From: Turnera subulata | Lineage: Eukaryota; Streptophyta; Magnoliopsida; Malpighiales; Passifloraceae | DNA length: 64,000 nt | Reading direction: 5' to 3' | Assembly (NCBI GenBank): GCA_028386065.3 | Contig: JAKUCV010006776.1 | Location: 151,746-215,745 of the forward strand | Shown: positions 1 to 10,528 of the stretch, piece after piece | Layout: each line of letters starts with the position of its first letter | Numbering within the stretch: the stretch's first letter is position 1 | Program-made: the position numbers and the translations under genes | Notes under the pieces: model-generated | Databases searched by the model: none | What the model saw: the letters and a program-made list of their open reading frames with translations, nothing else | What the model was told of the DNA's origin: nothing

Positions 1-237
1 GTGTTCTTACATTGTAGCAGTAGAGTATTTTGAAAAGCATGGTCAAAGTTGTCATCAGTTGACTGAAAAAGAGTTGAATAGGTCATTCTTTTTTGGAACA
101 GAGAATGTCAGGAATCAAGGCCAACACAAATAAGTTTTAGTGGCTTTTAATTATCGTTCTTCAGTGTTTGATAACAATAGACAAGTTGGAACTGAACGCA
201 TGTGAACTATTCTCATTGCACCGTTTCTGTTGTATAG

Positions 238-1371
238 GCCTGCCATATTACTTCCCTGTGCCAGCAAACCAGTTGTAGCTGTGCGATTTTGTCCTGTCGC
301 TTTTAACCTTCTTGGATCATCATCAGGTTTCATTTCGTATTGTTTTTGTGGAAATTTTATAGTTTACAAAACTTTAACAGTATGCTGAATCTCTTCCCTG
401 ACTTATGCAGCTGGTTACTTCAAGCTTCCTCATCGCCTGATCTTTGCAGTGGCAACTTTAGATTCATTGTACATCTATGACACAGAGAGTGTTTCTCCGA
501 TAGCTATGTTAGCCGGTCTTCACTATGCCGCCATAACTGACATTGCTTGGTAAGTCTATATAGTTTGAAGCATTCGCCTTGTAAGGAAGACACTTAAAGT
601 ACCCTGTAGAATAGAGTATATGGCTTGCAGTAGCACTTCTTAGAACTTAAATCTGAAAACTAAGAGAAACCATTTTAGATTAGGGAGGCTCTTAAATATG
701 TGTTCCTTGAGGAAATTCTTATAGTAGTAGCTTTTGCATGATGTTCAATCCGCTGATATTTCAGAGTTGTACACGACTTGGATTAGCTAATGTGCAAACA
801 GTTTGCTGCGTAAGGATAGAGCAGGAAAAAAGATGGGGTCTTTTGTTTTTATTGGCAAAGAGAAGCTTTTAAACTCTGTTTCACTATTGCTTGTACTTTG
901 CACATTCTTTTTGGTTATTACTTGCATTTTTCTATTAACAATAACTGGCTTTATATGTATGGCCAGGTCATCTAACGCCCAGTATTTAGCAGTTTCCTCT
1001 CGAGATGGTTACTGTACTCTAGTAGAATTTGAAACTAATGAGCTAGGATCGCCTATCGCCATAGCAGGTGGTTATTTCTTCACGTTCTTTACTTTTGCTT
1101 CTCCACCAATTCATCAGAGACATATTTTCAAGTATTTTTCTTTCACTGCATTGCAGAAGAAAAGATAAACTCAATTGATGGGACTACTCTTCCTAAACCA
1201 GAGAGCTTAGTGATCAAGGCAAGCACAGAAGAAAATTCTGTGGAACCACAGAGAGCGGAAAAGGCAGCAGAAAAGAATGAAGAGAAGCAGGCGTCTGTAA
1301 GCTCAATAACTACTCCAACATCAAGTAAGCCTGCCAAGAGGCGGATTACTCCCATGGCAATTGATCCATAA
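238..1371 (+). CDS. FAS2: FAS2, chromatin assembly factor 1 middle subunit (3' exons only)
   Basis: This is the C-terminal part of the WD40 subunit of CAF-1, the nuclear complex that deposits H3-H4 behind replication forks. Four exons can be placed by GT/AG borders and phase: 238-326, 411-549, 967-1067 and 1157-1371, stop TAA at 1369. They read through WD40 blades ([12 protein letters not shown], then [19 protein letters not shown] and [11 protein letters not shown], then [17 protein letters not shown]), followed by a Lys/Glu-rich tail ending [11 protein letters not shown], a C-terminus I associate with plant FAS2. The 5' exons lie before the window; bases 1-237 look like intron. No internal stop or frameshift is seen. 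The gene converges on the MADS gene at 1960. Identity rests on recalled family motifs; I am confident of it. Confidence 0.9.
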
Positions 1372-1959
1372 AAACTATCAGATTTTGGTGTAATGCATGC
1401 ATATTCCATTACTGTAGAACGTTAATTTTTACCATTCTAGTTAATGGTGGTAATACTGTATCTATGGCATGTATGAAAAATGAGCGTTATAAAAGATGCG
1501 GCCTCTTTTTTGGGTATTCAGGAACGGAGATTCTAAAAATTCCCAGTTGCGTAAGCTTTTTCAATACACTATACTATAATTTGAGTTTTCTCTCTCACAC
1601 CGGCAAGAAAATCCATTAAGAAAACAAGTTTATTTAGATGAATCCCGATGAAGAAAAAAATAAAAAATAAATACAAAGATGAACTTAGCGAAAGATTTAC
1701 AATTCATGAAATGAAAAAGAAAAGAGGCAGAAGAAAACAAACAGAAAGCCTACAATCAATACTTCGTGTAGATGAATCCAGAATCCAGATCAAGAAAAAA
1801 CAACAAAAGAATAAGCCTAACATTCTAATGAATTGACAAACATGAACTGGGAACTGGTCTGGCATTGTTTAAGCCGAAGACTATTTACAATTAATGAAAA
1901 AGAAACGAAAAGGGCAAAAGATAAAAGGGAAACAGAAAGCCTCCAACGTTAACGATCCA
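1372..1959. other. Intergenic, convergent 3' ends of FAS2 and MADS gene 1
   Basis: A+T-rich sequence without a recognisable gene. From about 1522 onward it matches the sequence beyond the second MADS gene (from 5638), so it belongs to the tandem duplication. Confidence 0.6.
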
Positions 1960-2637
1960 TCAGTGAAAAAGGTCCAGCAAAACTGGTTCCCTGTCTCTAT
2001 TCTGCTCAAGAATAACAAAGAACTCCGCTACAGTTTCTTCCCTCCTGGGAAACCCTTCTTGTCCATTCCTCTCATCATCACCACCACCACCATCGTAGTC
2101 ACTAGAAGAAGAAGAAGAGACAGGACTTCCATGGCTATTCCCGTTCTCTTCTTGGCTATTCCCGTTCTCTTCTTGGCTCTCTACACCCAATAACTCCTGC
2201 TTCTCCTCCTCCTCCTCCTCCTCAACCATAATATCATCATTATCATCATCATCATCCCCATCTCCACCATGATCATCATCCTCAGCAGCAGCAGCAGCAG
2301 CTGCTGCCACCTTCACCAAGCTGGGCTGCTGGTGGTGGCGGTCATCGTCCATATCTTTGAGAAAGCGTGCGATGACAGAGTCCGTGTGAAGGCTTTCCGA
2401 CTCAAAAGGCTTGCCGGCGGGGGAGAAGATGACTACGGCAGCGGTGCCACCCGCAATCTGGCAGAGCTCCTCGGTTTTGTTGAAGAGGCCCTGCTTGCGC
2501 TTGCTGAAGGTGGTGTGTAGAGACCCCTTCTTCACTATCCTTGCAATCTCAGTCCTCCTGGGTCCTGCATGCCTTTTCTTCTTGCTTCTGTTCTCGTCGT
2601 TGTCGTTGTTGGTTGTGGTCGCCACAGTTTTCACCAT
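1960..2637 (-). CDS. Type I (M-alpha-like) MADS-box transcription factor, copy 1
   Basis: A 225-residue intronless protein. The MADS domain lies at about residues 25-85: KKKRHAGPRRTEIARIVKKG, then FSKRKQGLFNKTEELCQIAG and AAVVIFSPAGKPFES, the hallmark of AGL62/AGL29-type M-alpha proteins, which bind DNA as dimers and act mainly in gametophyte and endosperm. There is no K domain. The middle is low-complexity (Ala, Asp and Glu runs; an EENGNSQEENGNS repeat), and the C-terminus VAEFFVILEQNRDREPVLLDLFH is shared with the second copy. I chose the ATG at 2637 because it starts the part conserved with copy 2 (MVK...) and lies about 65 bases below a TATA box. The upstream open frame in the same phase is probably not coding. 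Which AGL it corresponds to is not determinable here. Confidence 0.85.
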   Translation of the reverse strand: MVKTVATTTNNDNDENRSKKKRHAGPRRTEIARIVKKGSLHTTFSKRKQGLFNKTEELCQIAGGTAAVVIFSPAGKPFESESLHTDSVIARFLKDMDDDRHHQQPSLVKVAAAAAAAAEDDDHGGDGDDDDDNDDIMVEEEEEEEKQELLGVESQEENGNSQEENGNSHGSPVSSSSSSDYDGGGGDDERNGQEGFPRREETVAEFFVILEQNRDREPVLLDLFH

Positions 2638-2700
2638 CTTCTTTGGTACGTGTAGTAGTGTGGCTTTGTTGGGTCTACTCTTATGGAAATTTTGGAAGAT

Positions 2701-2709
2701 GTATTTATA
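2701..2709 (-). promoter_or_regulatory. TATA box of MADS gene 1
   Basis: TATAAATAC on the - strand, 64-72 bases above the chosen ATG. The same box precedes the second MADS gene (6755-6763), which supports both starts. Confidence 0.6.
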
Positions 2710-2932
2710 CTGTACGGAGGGAGCCGTACTTACTTTGATTTCCTGTAAACTTACTTCCAATCCTGATAGGAACCTGTTTCTTTTAGCACTTAAACTTCGC
2801 AACACATTACCTATTTGGATTCAGATAGGATTTACGAATCCTGATAGGGAAAGAGGATTTGACTCCTTTCTTCTTTATATATTTTTTTTCTTTCTCAATT
2901 CCCGTTTTGTACCGGAGTGAAATAGGATTTAC

Positions 2933-3357
2933 CATAGTTATCAAATCCGGCCCGGCCGGTTTGACCGGTTGAACCGTAATTCACAGCCTATTCTGGGTTT
3001 TAAGAAGTGTTGACCCGGGTCAGCAAGTGAACAATGTAAAATTCATTGGACCGGCCGGTTTTGTGGCGACTCGGTTGAACCAATAACCCGGGTCGGGTCA
3101 TTTTTATATCACAAAACAAAAAAAATTGATTTTTTGCATAAAAACTGTATTATTTAATGGAAATTAAGAATTTATATTTATTTTTTATTATCAAAATATA
3201 GGTAATATTAATATATTTAGATTCAAATAATTAATTATTTAATAATTATTATTCTAGGTCAGTTGCATTGAACTTCCGGTTTGAATCTGATTCGACCACT
3301 GAACCGTGACACATGACCTTTTCTGGGTCTGAGCCCGGGCCGGGTCTGATAACTATG
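2933..3357. mobile_element. hAT-type MITE, 425 bp, with 8-bp target duplication
   Basis: The termini are inverted repeats starting CATAGTTATC (left) and ending GATAACTATG (right), followed inward by GGCCCGG/CCGGGCC-rich sequence. The flanks are the 8-bp direct repeat GGATTTAC at 2925-2932 and 3358-3365. An 8-bp duplication and short TIRs are the hAT signature. The interior is non-coding. The element is missing from the paralogous second MADS unit. Confidence 0.85.
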
Positions 3358-3365
3358 GGATTTAC

Positions 3366-4040
3366 GAATCCCGTTTGGGAAAGGATTTGACTTCTTTATT
3401 TTTAACTTTCTTTCCCAGTTTTTATTGGTCTTGCTGTTACCATGATTAAAAATTTACAACCGATAAAACCACAAAACTAACACGAATAGCCAAGGAATTT
3501 CTATACCCTAACGCGTAATTATTGACACGCTCTGCTGTAGATTACTATACTGAATTATTAATTACCATCTACACAAATTATTTTTTTCATTGATGATGTG
3601 ATGCATGTATATCTGCATAAAAAAAAAAATCGCCTAAAAATCACTCGCATCTCTACATGTGGCTAGATAAAAACTAAATAATCTTAAAAATTAGGATCAC
3701 TGGGTAGGGAAAGGTAGATGATGCTGTATATTTTGATGGTAGGGTTTCCCATACTAGGTAGGCAGCAGGCGGTAATTATAAGATGGAACAAGATTTGTTT
3801 TGTAATTAATGAAACTCCAACAGAAGACTTTAAGTACTAAGTTGTATAAGTTGTTTCAGTAGTTTGTTTTAATTTCTAATATTTAATGAACGTAAGCATT
3901 ACTCAATAAGTGGAAAACATTATATTACTCAATAATAACACATTTCTTTCAACTTTTATTCCGCAAAACAGTATTGGCAAACTCTTGCAAAGAATTTAGT
4001 AATTTATCTGTTCCAAGTGGAGCTGTATAGAGAACGATCA
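3366..4040. other. Intergenic, flank of the duplicated TED7 segment
   Basis: No gene seen. From about 3590 the sequence is paralogous to 9405-9790, the 3' flank of the TED7-like gene. Confidence 0.6.
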
Positions 4041-4090
4041 TTTGTTCATGTGGTCTCTCTCTTTTGAGGATTCTGCTGCTACGTCAGAAA
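4041..4090 (-). pseudogene. 3' scrap of a duplicated TED7-like gene
   Basis: Aligns with 9795-9886. Only about ten codons near the TED7 C-terminus remain (SDVxAESSKE on the - strand), and about 52 bases including the stop codon present in the right copy are missing. Everything upstream of this scrap is gone, so this copy cannot make a protein. Confidence 0.7.
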
Positions 4091-4455
4091 AAGAAATATT
4101 TCTCTTGTGAAATATCTCTTTTGTGAAATAGTGAAAGCAATGAAATCACTCTTCTAGCAAATGTGAGAACTTGTTTTCCTTATTGAAGAAATACCTGTTC
4201 TGCAGCATTATTATTTTTTTTTGTCAAAAAAAAAGGCATCAGTAGTGTCATCATCGCCCTGTCGGTCCAGACCCCGGTCAATATCGGTTACATCTTGGCA
4301 TTAGATCCTTCTCGTAGGAGAGAACCTCCTCAGTCCTCAGCATTATGTATTATTATCATCAATGGACATTGTATTTGATTTTGATGCTACCAATTCTCCT
4401 ATGGGCCATGGAATTTTTTCTTTTTCAATAAGTGAAAGTTGAACAGGGTACATGT
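4091..4455. other. Intergenic, unassigned
   Basis: A+T-rich DNA between the broken end of the left duplication unit and the next MITE. I see no gene, RNA gene or repeat signature in it. Confidence 0.5.
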
Positions 4456-5126
4456 TAGGGATGGCAACGGGGCGGGGAATGTGCGGGTAGAGGAATCCCC
4501 GCCCCATCCCCGCGACTTAAAACTCTCCCCATCCCCATCCCCATCCCCCGTGGGGGGAATTTTATCCCCATCCCCGCTCCCCGCAATCCCCACAGATCCC
4601 CGCGGATCCCCACGACTCAAATTATACATTTTAAATTTTCATCACTTCAAAACTTGAAAACTTGAAATTTAGCTCCAAGCAATTACAAAATACATATTAA
4701 TGCTAGTGTCATTACAAAATATATATTATTATCTAAAACTATATATTACCACCAAAAGATTCAAATCCAATCAACCCTAGAAAGGAAAATAAAATAAAAT
4801 AAGTGAATTGAAGTGAACTTATAGTTTATATTATATTATCTTTTTACCTTTTTTTTGTTTTATACTTGAACAAAATGGGTAAAAACCCAAACTTGAAATA
4901 TATATATTTGTATATGGAGTAACTAGAAGGGTAAAATCGTTACTTAATATTTTTGCGGATCCCCGCGGGGCGGGTACTATGACCCCCATCCCCATCCTCA
5001 AATTAGTCTCGGGTTGAAAATCCTCCCCATCCCCATCCCCACGGGTCCATAATCGCCCCCATCCCCGTCCTCACAGCGGGGAATCCCCGCGGATCCCCGC
5101 GACAATGGGGATTTTTGCGATCCCTA
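4456..5126. mobile_element. hAT-type MITE, 671 bp, with 8-bp target duplication
   Basis: Begins TAGGGATGGCAACGGGGCGG and ends GGGGATTTTTGCGATCCCTA, imperfect inverted repeats. Both ends are rich in repeated CCCCATCCCC / GGATCCCCGCGG motifs; the interior is A+T-rich. Flanked by GTACATGT at 4448-4455 and 5127-5134, an 8-bp duplication typical of hAT transposons. No coding capacity. Confidence 0.85.
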
Positions 5127-5134
5127 GTACATGT

Positions 5135-5637
5135 AGTCTATAGGAGCGAGGCCATGGGTTTTATCCACGGGGCTTCATCGTGTCGTCCATACACAAGATC
5201 TGGCATGATGCATGTCGTTCGCCTGCGTCTTGTTTCTAGCGCGGACCCAACAGAGGTAGCCCTTTCGGTTATAGACGACATGGCAGCCACATGTCAAGTG
5301 TCAACTCAAGTACTCAACCACATTTTATATTGTTCATTTTTTTTGTCGAATTATATTGTTCATTTTGGCAATAAGCAGATCGCGTAATTAAATGCAGAAA
5401 CCTAACAAAGTCGTCCTCTGCCACATTTTTCCATGGGTCATTAGGAGGTAACATCAGGTTGTAAATGATGAATAATGTTTAATCACTTAAAGACGTCATT
5501 GGCAATAAATTTGTTCCATTTAATCTGGGATAATCTAAGTCTGCCTCAACTGAAGATAATTTCAGCAAAAAAAAAAGAAATATTTCTCCTATTTCTTTTT
5601 GCTTCCAAACATGCAACAGTCCAAGAATTCAATCAAG
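5135..5637. other. Intergenic, unassigned
   Basis: Lies between the MITE and the start of the right MADS unit. No gene or repeat recognised. Confidence 0.5.
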
Positions 5638-6028
5638 AACGGAGATTCTTAAAATTTCCAGTTGGGTAAGCTTTTTCAATACACTATATAATTTGAGTTT
5701 TCTCTCTCACACCAGCAAGAAAATACATTAAGAAAACAAGTTTATATAGATGAATCCCGATCGATGAAGAAAAAAATAAAAAATAATTACAAAGATGAAC
5801 TTAGCGAAAGATTTACAATTCATGAATGAAAAAGAGAAGAGGCAATCATAAAGTAATACCTTATGTAGATGAATCCAGATGAAAAAAATAAAATAAAAAA
5901 AGAAACCTAACGTTCTAATGAATTGACAAAAATGAACTGGGAACTCGGCGCTGGCATTGTTTAAGCCAAAGACTATTTACAGTTCATGAAAAAGAAACAG
6001 AAATTAAGCCTCCAACGTTAACGATCCA

Positions 6029-6673
6029 TCAGTGGAAAAGGTCCAGTAAAACTGGTTCTCTGTCTCTGTTCTGCTCAAGCAGAACAAAGAACTCCGCTAC
6101 AGTTTCTTCGCTCCTGCGAAACCCTTGTCCATTCCTCTCATCATCACCACCACCACCAGCGTAGTCACCAGCAGTCAAAGAAGAAGAAGAAGACACAAGA
6201 CTTCCATGGCTATTCCCGTTCTCTTCTTGGCTCCCTACACCCAACAACTCCTCCTCCTCCTCCTCCACCACCAACAACTCAGCCATAATATCATCATCAT
6301 CATCATCATCCTCATCTCCACCAAGATCATCATCGCCAACACCAGCAGCAGCAGCACCATCAGCTTGCACCTTCACCAAGGGCTGGTGGTGGCGGTCATC
6401 ACCGTCCATATCTTTGAGAAAGCGTGCGATGACAGAGTCCGCGTGAAGCAATTCCGACTCATAAGCTTTGCCGGCGGGGGAGAAGATGACAACGGCAGCG
6501 GTGCCACCTGCAAGCCTGCAGAGGTCCTCGGTTTTGCTGAAGAGGCCCTCCTTGCGCTTGCTGAAGGTGGTGTGCAGGGACCCCTTCTTCGTTATCCTAG
6601 CAATCTCAGTCCTCCTGGGTCCTGTATGCCGTTTCTTCTCGTCGTTGTTGTTGCTCACCACCTTTTTCACCAT
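6029..6673 (-). CDS. Type I (M-alpha-like) MADS-box transcription factor, copy 2
   Basis: A 214-residue intronless tandem paralogue of the gene at 1960-2637. The MADS domain is intact (KKRHTGPRRTEIARITKKG, then TFSKRKEGLFSKTEDLCRLAG and AAVVIFSPAGKAYES). The acidic low-complexity middle (Asp and Glu runs) differs in length from copy 1, while the C-terminus VAEFFVLLEQNRDREPVLLDLFH is nearly identical. The ATG at 6673 begins the protein directly with MVKK. A TATA box lies 82-90 bases upstream. Both copies appear intact, so both may be active. Family assignment is strong; exact orthology is unknown. Confidence 0.85.
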   Translation of the reverse strand: MVKKVVSNNNDEKKRHTGPRRTEIARITKKGSLHTTFSKRKEGLFSKTEDLCRLAGGTAAVVIFSPAGKAYESELLHADSVIARFLKDMDGDDRHHQPLVKVQADGAAAAGVGDDDLGGDEDDDDDDDIMAELLVVEEEEEELLGVGSQEENGNSHGSLVSSSSSLTAGDYAGGGGDDERNGQGFRRSEETVAEFFVLLEQNRDREPVLLDLFH

Positions 6674-6754
6674 CTTTCTCTTACGAGTTTGGCTTTGTTG
6701 GGTTTAATCTTATGAGAAGTTTTTGTTGTTTTGCGTCGAGTGAAAACCGTAGTT

Positions 6755-6763
6755 GTATTTATA
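6755..6763 (-). promoter_or_regulatory. TATA box of MADS gene 2
   Basis: TATAAATAC on the - strand, identical to the box above MADS gene 1 and at a similar distance from the ATG at 6673. Confidence 0.6.
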
Positions 6764-7102
6764 CTATATAGGACGTTGATTTCCTGTACAGGTAGTTTTC
6801 GAATCCTGATAGGAACCTGCTTCCTTTAGCACTTTGATTTCCCTATTTGGATTCAGATAGGATTTACTATCCTGTAAGGGAAAGGTATTTGAGTCCTTTT
6901 TCTTCTCCTTCTTACAGGAGTGAATTAGGATTTGACTTCTTCTTCATTTAAAAAAAAACTTAAAGTTAATTTACAACCGACACAAAACCACAAAACTAAC
7001 ACGAAAAATCAAGAATTTTTTTATACCCTAACGCGTCAATATTGGCACGCTCTGCCCTAGATTACTATCCTGGAACTATCAATTACCACTTAGACAAATA
7101 AA

Positions 7103-9381
7103 TTTTTTTTTTCTTGTCGAAGAGAAATTTATTGCAACCAGCAGAAACTGGGAAACCAAGATTGCAAGTAGACAGTTTACATAATACAAGCATGTTAGAC
7201 AAAGCGTAACATCCATCCTAGCAGTACATAATCAAACAGAAACTCGCTAACTGATGAAGACATCTAAGATCAGCTCTTTGTTCATTTGCTCTGGTTGGAA
7301 AATTTTGGGGTCTTGTAACTGGCTACTGCCAATTGAGCCCTCAGAGTGCTCACGCACTTGTATAAGTCAATATTGCCATGCAATTTGTTGGTGAACAGAG
7401 CCGGATCAGATCTCTTCTCATGATTCCACAACCAGGTCGGGAGAATCCCCTCAACCGTATTCAGTTTCACATACACTGGCGTTTCCGTAGGCTTCACATA
7501 GAAGCGTAACAAATCTGGTGGGATAACCCAATAGCAAGGTAAATAACAAAACAAGCATCAAAACCGCAAACCCAGCCTCCCTTCCTCACATCCCAAAACC
7601 TTCATTTGATGGGAGTAATCAGTAAAGGCATCAGCTGGATCACAAAGATCATTGCCATTGCCAGCTCCATCTTCCTCCTCACTCAAGATTCACTCAGCCC
7701 ATCTTCTCATATCACGTCTCCATTGCAAATCATCCGCCGTGATCTGGTAGACCTTCTGTGTCTTCCTTGCGAGTTTTTTCCAGCTTTGTTTCTTGGCAGA
7801 CGAACTTGCTGGAGCATGGTGATCAATTTCACCAGCTAACTCCGCCACCGAGTTAACCCAACTCCAGTGAATCTCCTCCACAATCGCTTGCCCTTCCTCT
7901 GTCCCAAGAATACACTCAGCCTTCCTTTTCTTGCTAGCAGTTCTAGTGGCAGCTTCCTTAGTCGGTAGGAACAAAATGCTTATTGATCAGTCTCGCCCAA
8001 TAGGATTGATTCACCTAACCGAAGAGGATGATCTCCTCTCTCGTAGCACCAAGAAGTGTAAACGCCGCTTAACAAAAAAAAAAAAGGAAAAGATTGTTTG
8101 CAACGCTTTTTTTCAAGCAGTGAATGAATAGAGTTCAAACTATGCCTAATCGAGGGGGCATTAAACAGTCAAGATTGATGTAGTTGTCAACCCATCTGTT
8201 GCAGCATGCCTCAATCCAGCCCTCTCCCCCAGCGGTTCCTCTGTGGTGACCACCACCATAGCCGATTCCGTAGGTGGATAAGGATTACCTGTTGATTCTG
8301 CAGCATGCTCGTTCGGCTTTGCACTGCCCTCTGGCCCTGGCTTCTTAAAAAACACAAGCATGCACCCCACATATTCATTAGCTCTCATCCACAGGCCATA
8401 GCTGAAGATAGATTCGGTCTCCACCCCTTCATCCGCCCTCTTTGGTTTTTTGCACCATCTAACCGCATGAGTTAGTCTGGCACATCTGATACAGAATTCG
8501 CCGAGCCTCTCGTACTGGATTTTAATCCACAACTTTTTGCCGAATTGTTCGTAAACGTGATCCCCGGGATTAGGGGATGTTCCGGCAAGAACTCAACCTT
8601 AGCTCTCACAAATCCCCTCCAACCCTTAAAATCCTCGATTTTATCCTCAAGTGTGGGATTTCCGGGGGAAGACCTTTAGCAGTCGCAATATTCTAGTCTC
8701 ATCTAAGAAACTCAAAGGCAACTCATGGAGTTGTGTCCAAATTGAAGACATTCTCTTTGAAAATTTGTGTGGGCATTGGACATTGTCCATGGAGCTCCAC
8801 TCAAAATTCTATCACAATCTGATTCAAACTCAAACCCCAACAGAAAAAGATTGTTATACCTCTGTCCGTAACCTTGAAATCACCAGAGATGCTCCATACC
8901 TTCTGTAGGTTAGCTTTGAACGAGCCAGCCGAGAAAGTGCGTTGTGAATACACTTTGCTTACCAGACAAGTGCGACTTATCATATCCCCCAACGTTTCCT
9001 CCATAACTTCCTCCGCATCGCCTGGGGGGCGAGACTCAAATCGGACCACAAAATCTTCCTCCCTGAATATAACCTCAGGAATGGAAGAAGCCATGGCTTT
9101 AACTAATAACTCTTACACTTGCGACCAGTTATAACTTGTCGAAGAAACCACTCAACTTAGAAAACTAGGGTTTACAATTTGGGGTTTGGGTATGAGAATG
9201 GGGAGACTCCTTTCACAACATAAATCATTGGGGATCGGAAAATACAGATTGTGAAGGATGTTTTGATGTTCAAACTACATGATTTTGTTACGGTTTAGAC
9301 CATAGATCTGGTCGAGATAGTTGATGAGGTCAGGAGAAGAAACTAGGACACGGTTTTGAGACTTAAAATTTCAGAGAATTT
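7103..9381 (-). mobile_element. Degenerate non-LTR retrotransposon carrying ORF1 only
   Basis: Insertion of about 2.28 kb in the right MADS-TED7 unit, flanked by an approximate direct repeat (CACTTAGACAAATAA at 7087, CACTTACAAATAA at 9382). A T-run at the left border (7103-7112) is the poly(A) tail of a - strand element. Reading the - strand from ATG 9094 gives the N-terminal domain common in plant LINE ORF1 proteins (DUF4283-like: FVVRFESRPPGDAEEVMEET, then RILSGAPWTM in another frame). A zinc-knuckle segment follows (FCIRCARLTHAVRWC, near 8480), then a C-terminal segment with KKQSWKKLARKTQ (near 7770). Several frameshifts and stops break the frame. No reverse transcriptase is present. The segment 7282-7554 is open but I do not recognise it. 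Confidence 0.7.
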
Positions 9382-9829
9382 CACTTACAAATAATTTGTT
9401 TCATTGATGATGTGATGCATGCATGTATATCAGGATAAAAAAATTCGCGTACAAATCACTAATTTCAAACTATTAAGCCACACAAGTGGCTAGATAAAAC
9501 TAAATAATTTAAAATTTAGGATTGCTGGATAGGGAAAGGTAGATTGATAATTGTAGCGTTGCCATACTAGGTTGCAGGTTGTAATCATATAAGATTGATA
9601 ACTCTTTAAGTACTAAGTTGTATCAGTAGTTTTTAAAAACTTCCTAGTATTTAATGAAGCGTAGAAGCATTACTCAATAATAACACCTTTCATTCAACTT
9701 TTATTCCACAAAAACAACTCTTGCAAAGAATTACTGTAATTTATATGTTCCAAGTGGAACTATACAGAGGGATCGTGGTTACGATCGTTTGTTCATGTGG
9801 TCTCTCTTATTGCAATTTAATTTTATTTT

Positions 9830-10528
9830 TTAACCAGACCTTGTGATCTCATGATGGTTCTCTTTTGAGGATTCTGCTGTCACATCAGAATCCTGAGAAT
9901 GTTGATCTTGTGCAGCTCTCACATGCGAACTTTCTCCCACCTTTTCATGTTTCTTTATTTCTTCCTCAATATGCACATCCTCTTCAATGGTTAGTACTTT
10001 GATTTGCTCTCCATGTGGACCTGGCACGATGGTTTCTTGGACTTTCATGTGTTCATCGAATTCTAAGATCTCTGCTTTCTCAACAGTTTTCTTCTTTCTC
10101 TTCTTGATGAAGCAGCAGAGGGCAAGAAATGCAAGGAAGAATAGACCACCTAGTGAGACAAAGACCACGACTATGACCGTGGTATGATGCCCAGGTGCTG
10201 CAGGTGATGGAGGTGGAACAATATGAGGCGATGGTGGTGGGTGGATAGGATGGGGTGGTGGTGGGGGATAGCTTGAAGGAGTAGGCGGCTTTGCAGGAGG
10301 AGGTGGAGGATGCAACGGAGGAGTTGGAGGTTTTGCTGCAGGAGGCGGAGGATGAAATGGATGATTTGGTGGGGGAGTAAGGGGATGTTGTGGTGGTGGT
10401 GGACTAACTATTGGATGAGGTGGTGGAAAATTATGGGGTGGTGCAACTTTGGGAGGTGATGGAGGGTTATGTTGCGGCGGTGGAGGAATATAAGGGAAAG
10501 GGTGAATATAGTTAGCAGGGTTAGCCAT
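9830..10528 (-). CDS. TED6/TED7-like proline-rich membrane protein
   Basis: 232 residues, single exon. Residues 1-115 are a Pro/His-rich extracellular-type region (many PPPP blocks). One transmembrane segment follows (about 118-140, [20 protein letters not shown]) with a stop-transfer [11 protein letters not shown] conserved cytosolic tail then reads [24 protein letters not shown] and [14 protein letters not shown]. This architecture and tail match TRACHEARY ELEMENT DIFFERENTIATION-RELATED 6/7, small proteins that associate with cellulose synthase during secondary-wall formation in xylem vessels. The start ATG at 10528 is the only reasonable one. A duplicated remnant of the 3' end survives at 4041-4090. 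Assignment is from recalled family sequence; I am fairly confident of it. Confidence 0.85.
   Translation of the reverse strand: MANPANYIHPFPYIPPPPQHNPPSPPKVAPPHNFPPPHPIVSPPPPQHPLTPPPNHPFHPPPPAAKPPTPPLHPPPPPAKPPTPSSYPPPPPHPIHPPPSPHIVPPPSPAAPGHHTTVIVVVFVSLGGLFFLAFLALCCFIKKRKKKTVEKAEILEFDEHMKVQETIVPGPHGEQIKVLTIEEDVHIEEEIKKHEKVGESSHVRAAQDQHSQDSDVTAESSKENHHEITRSG

Larger units (their letters stand above)
1522..4090. repeat. Left copy of the MADS-TED7 tandem duplication
   Basis: Segments 1522-2924 and 3366-4090 align by eye with 5638-6960 and with 7000-7100 plus 9395-9890. The left copy carries a complete MADS gene, a 425-bp hAT-type MITE (2933-3357) absent from the right copy, and only the last few dozen bases of the TED7-like gene. 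Matching anchors include the block around 1523/5639 and the block starting gatgatgtgatgcatg at 3595/9409. Confidence 0.75.
5638..9890. repeat. Right copy of the MADS-TED7 tandem duplication
   Basis: Paralogous to 1522-4090. It keeps the complete TED7-like gene but has been interrupted by a LINE fragment (about 7103-9381). The duplication therefore originally contained MADS + spacer + at least the 3' part of TED7. Confidence 0.75.

Noticed and set aside
2047..2920. Long open frames on the + strand across MADS gene 1 (for example 2411-2920)
   Set aside because: They are antisense to the MADS gene; codon repeats such as GAA/GAT runs leave the opposite strand open. Their translations resemble nothing.
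6125..6715. 196-codon + strand frame across MADS gene 2
   Set aside because: Antisense shadow of the MADS gene for the same reason as copy 1.
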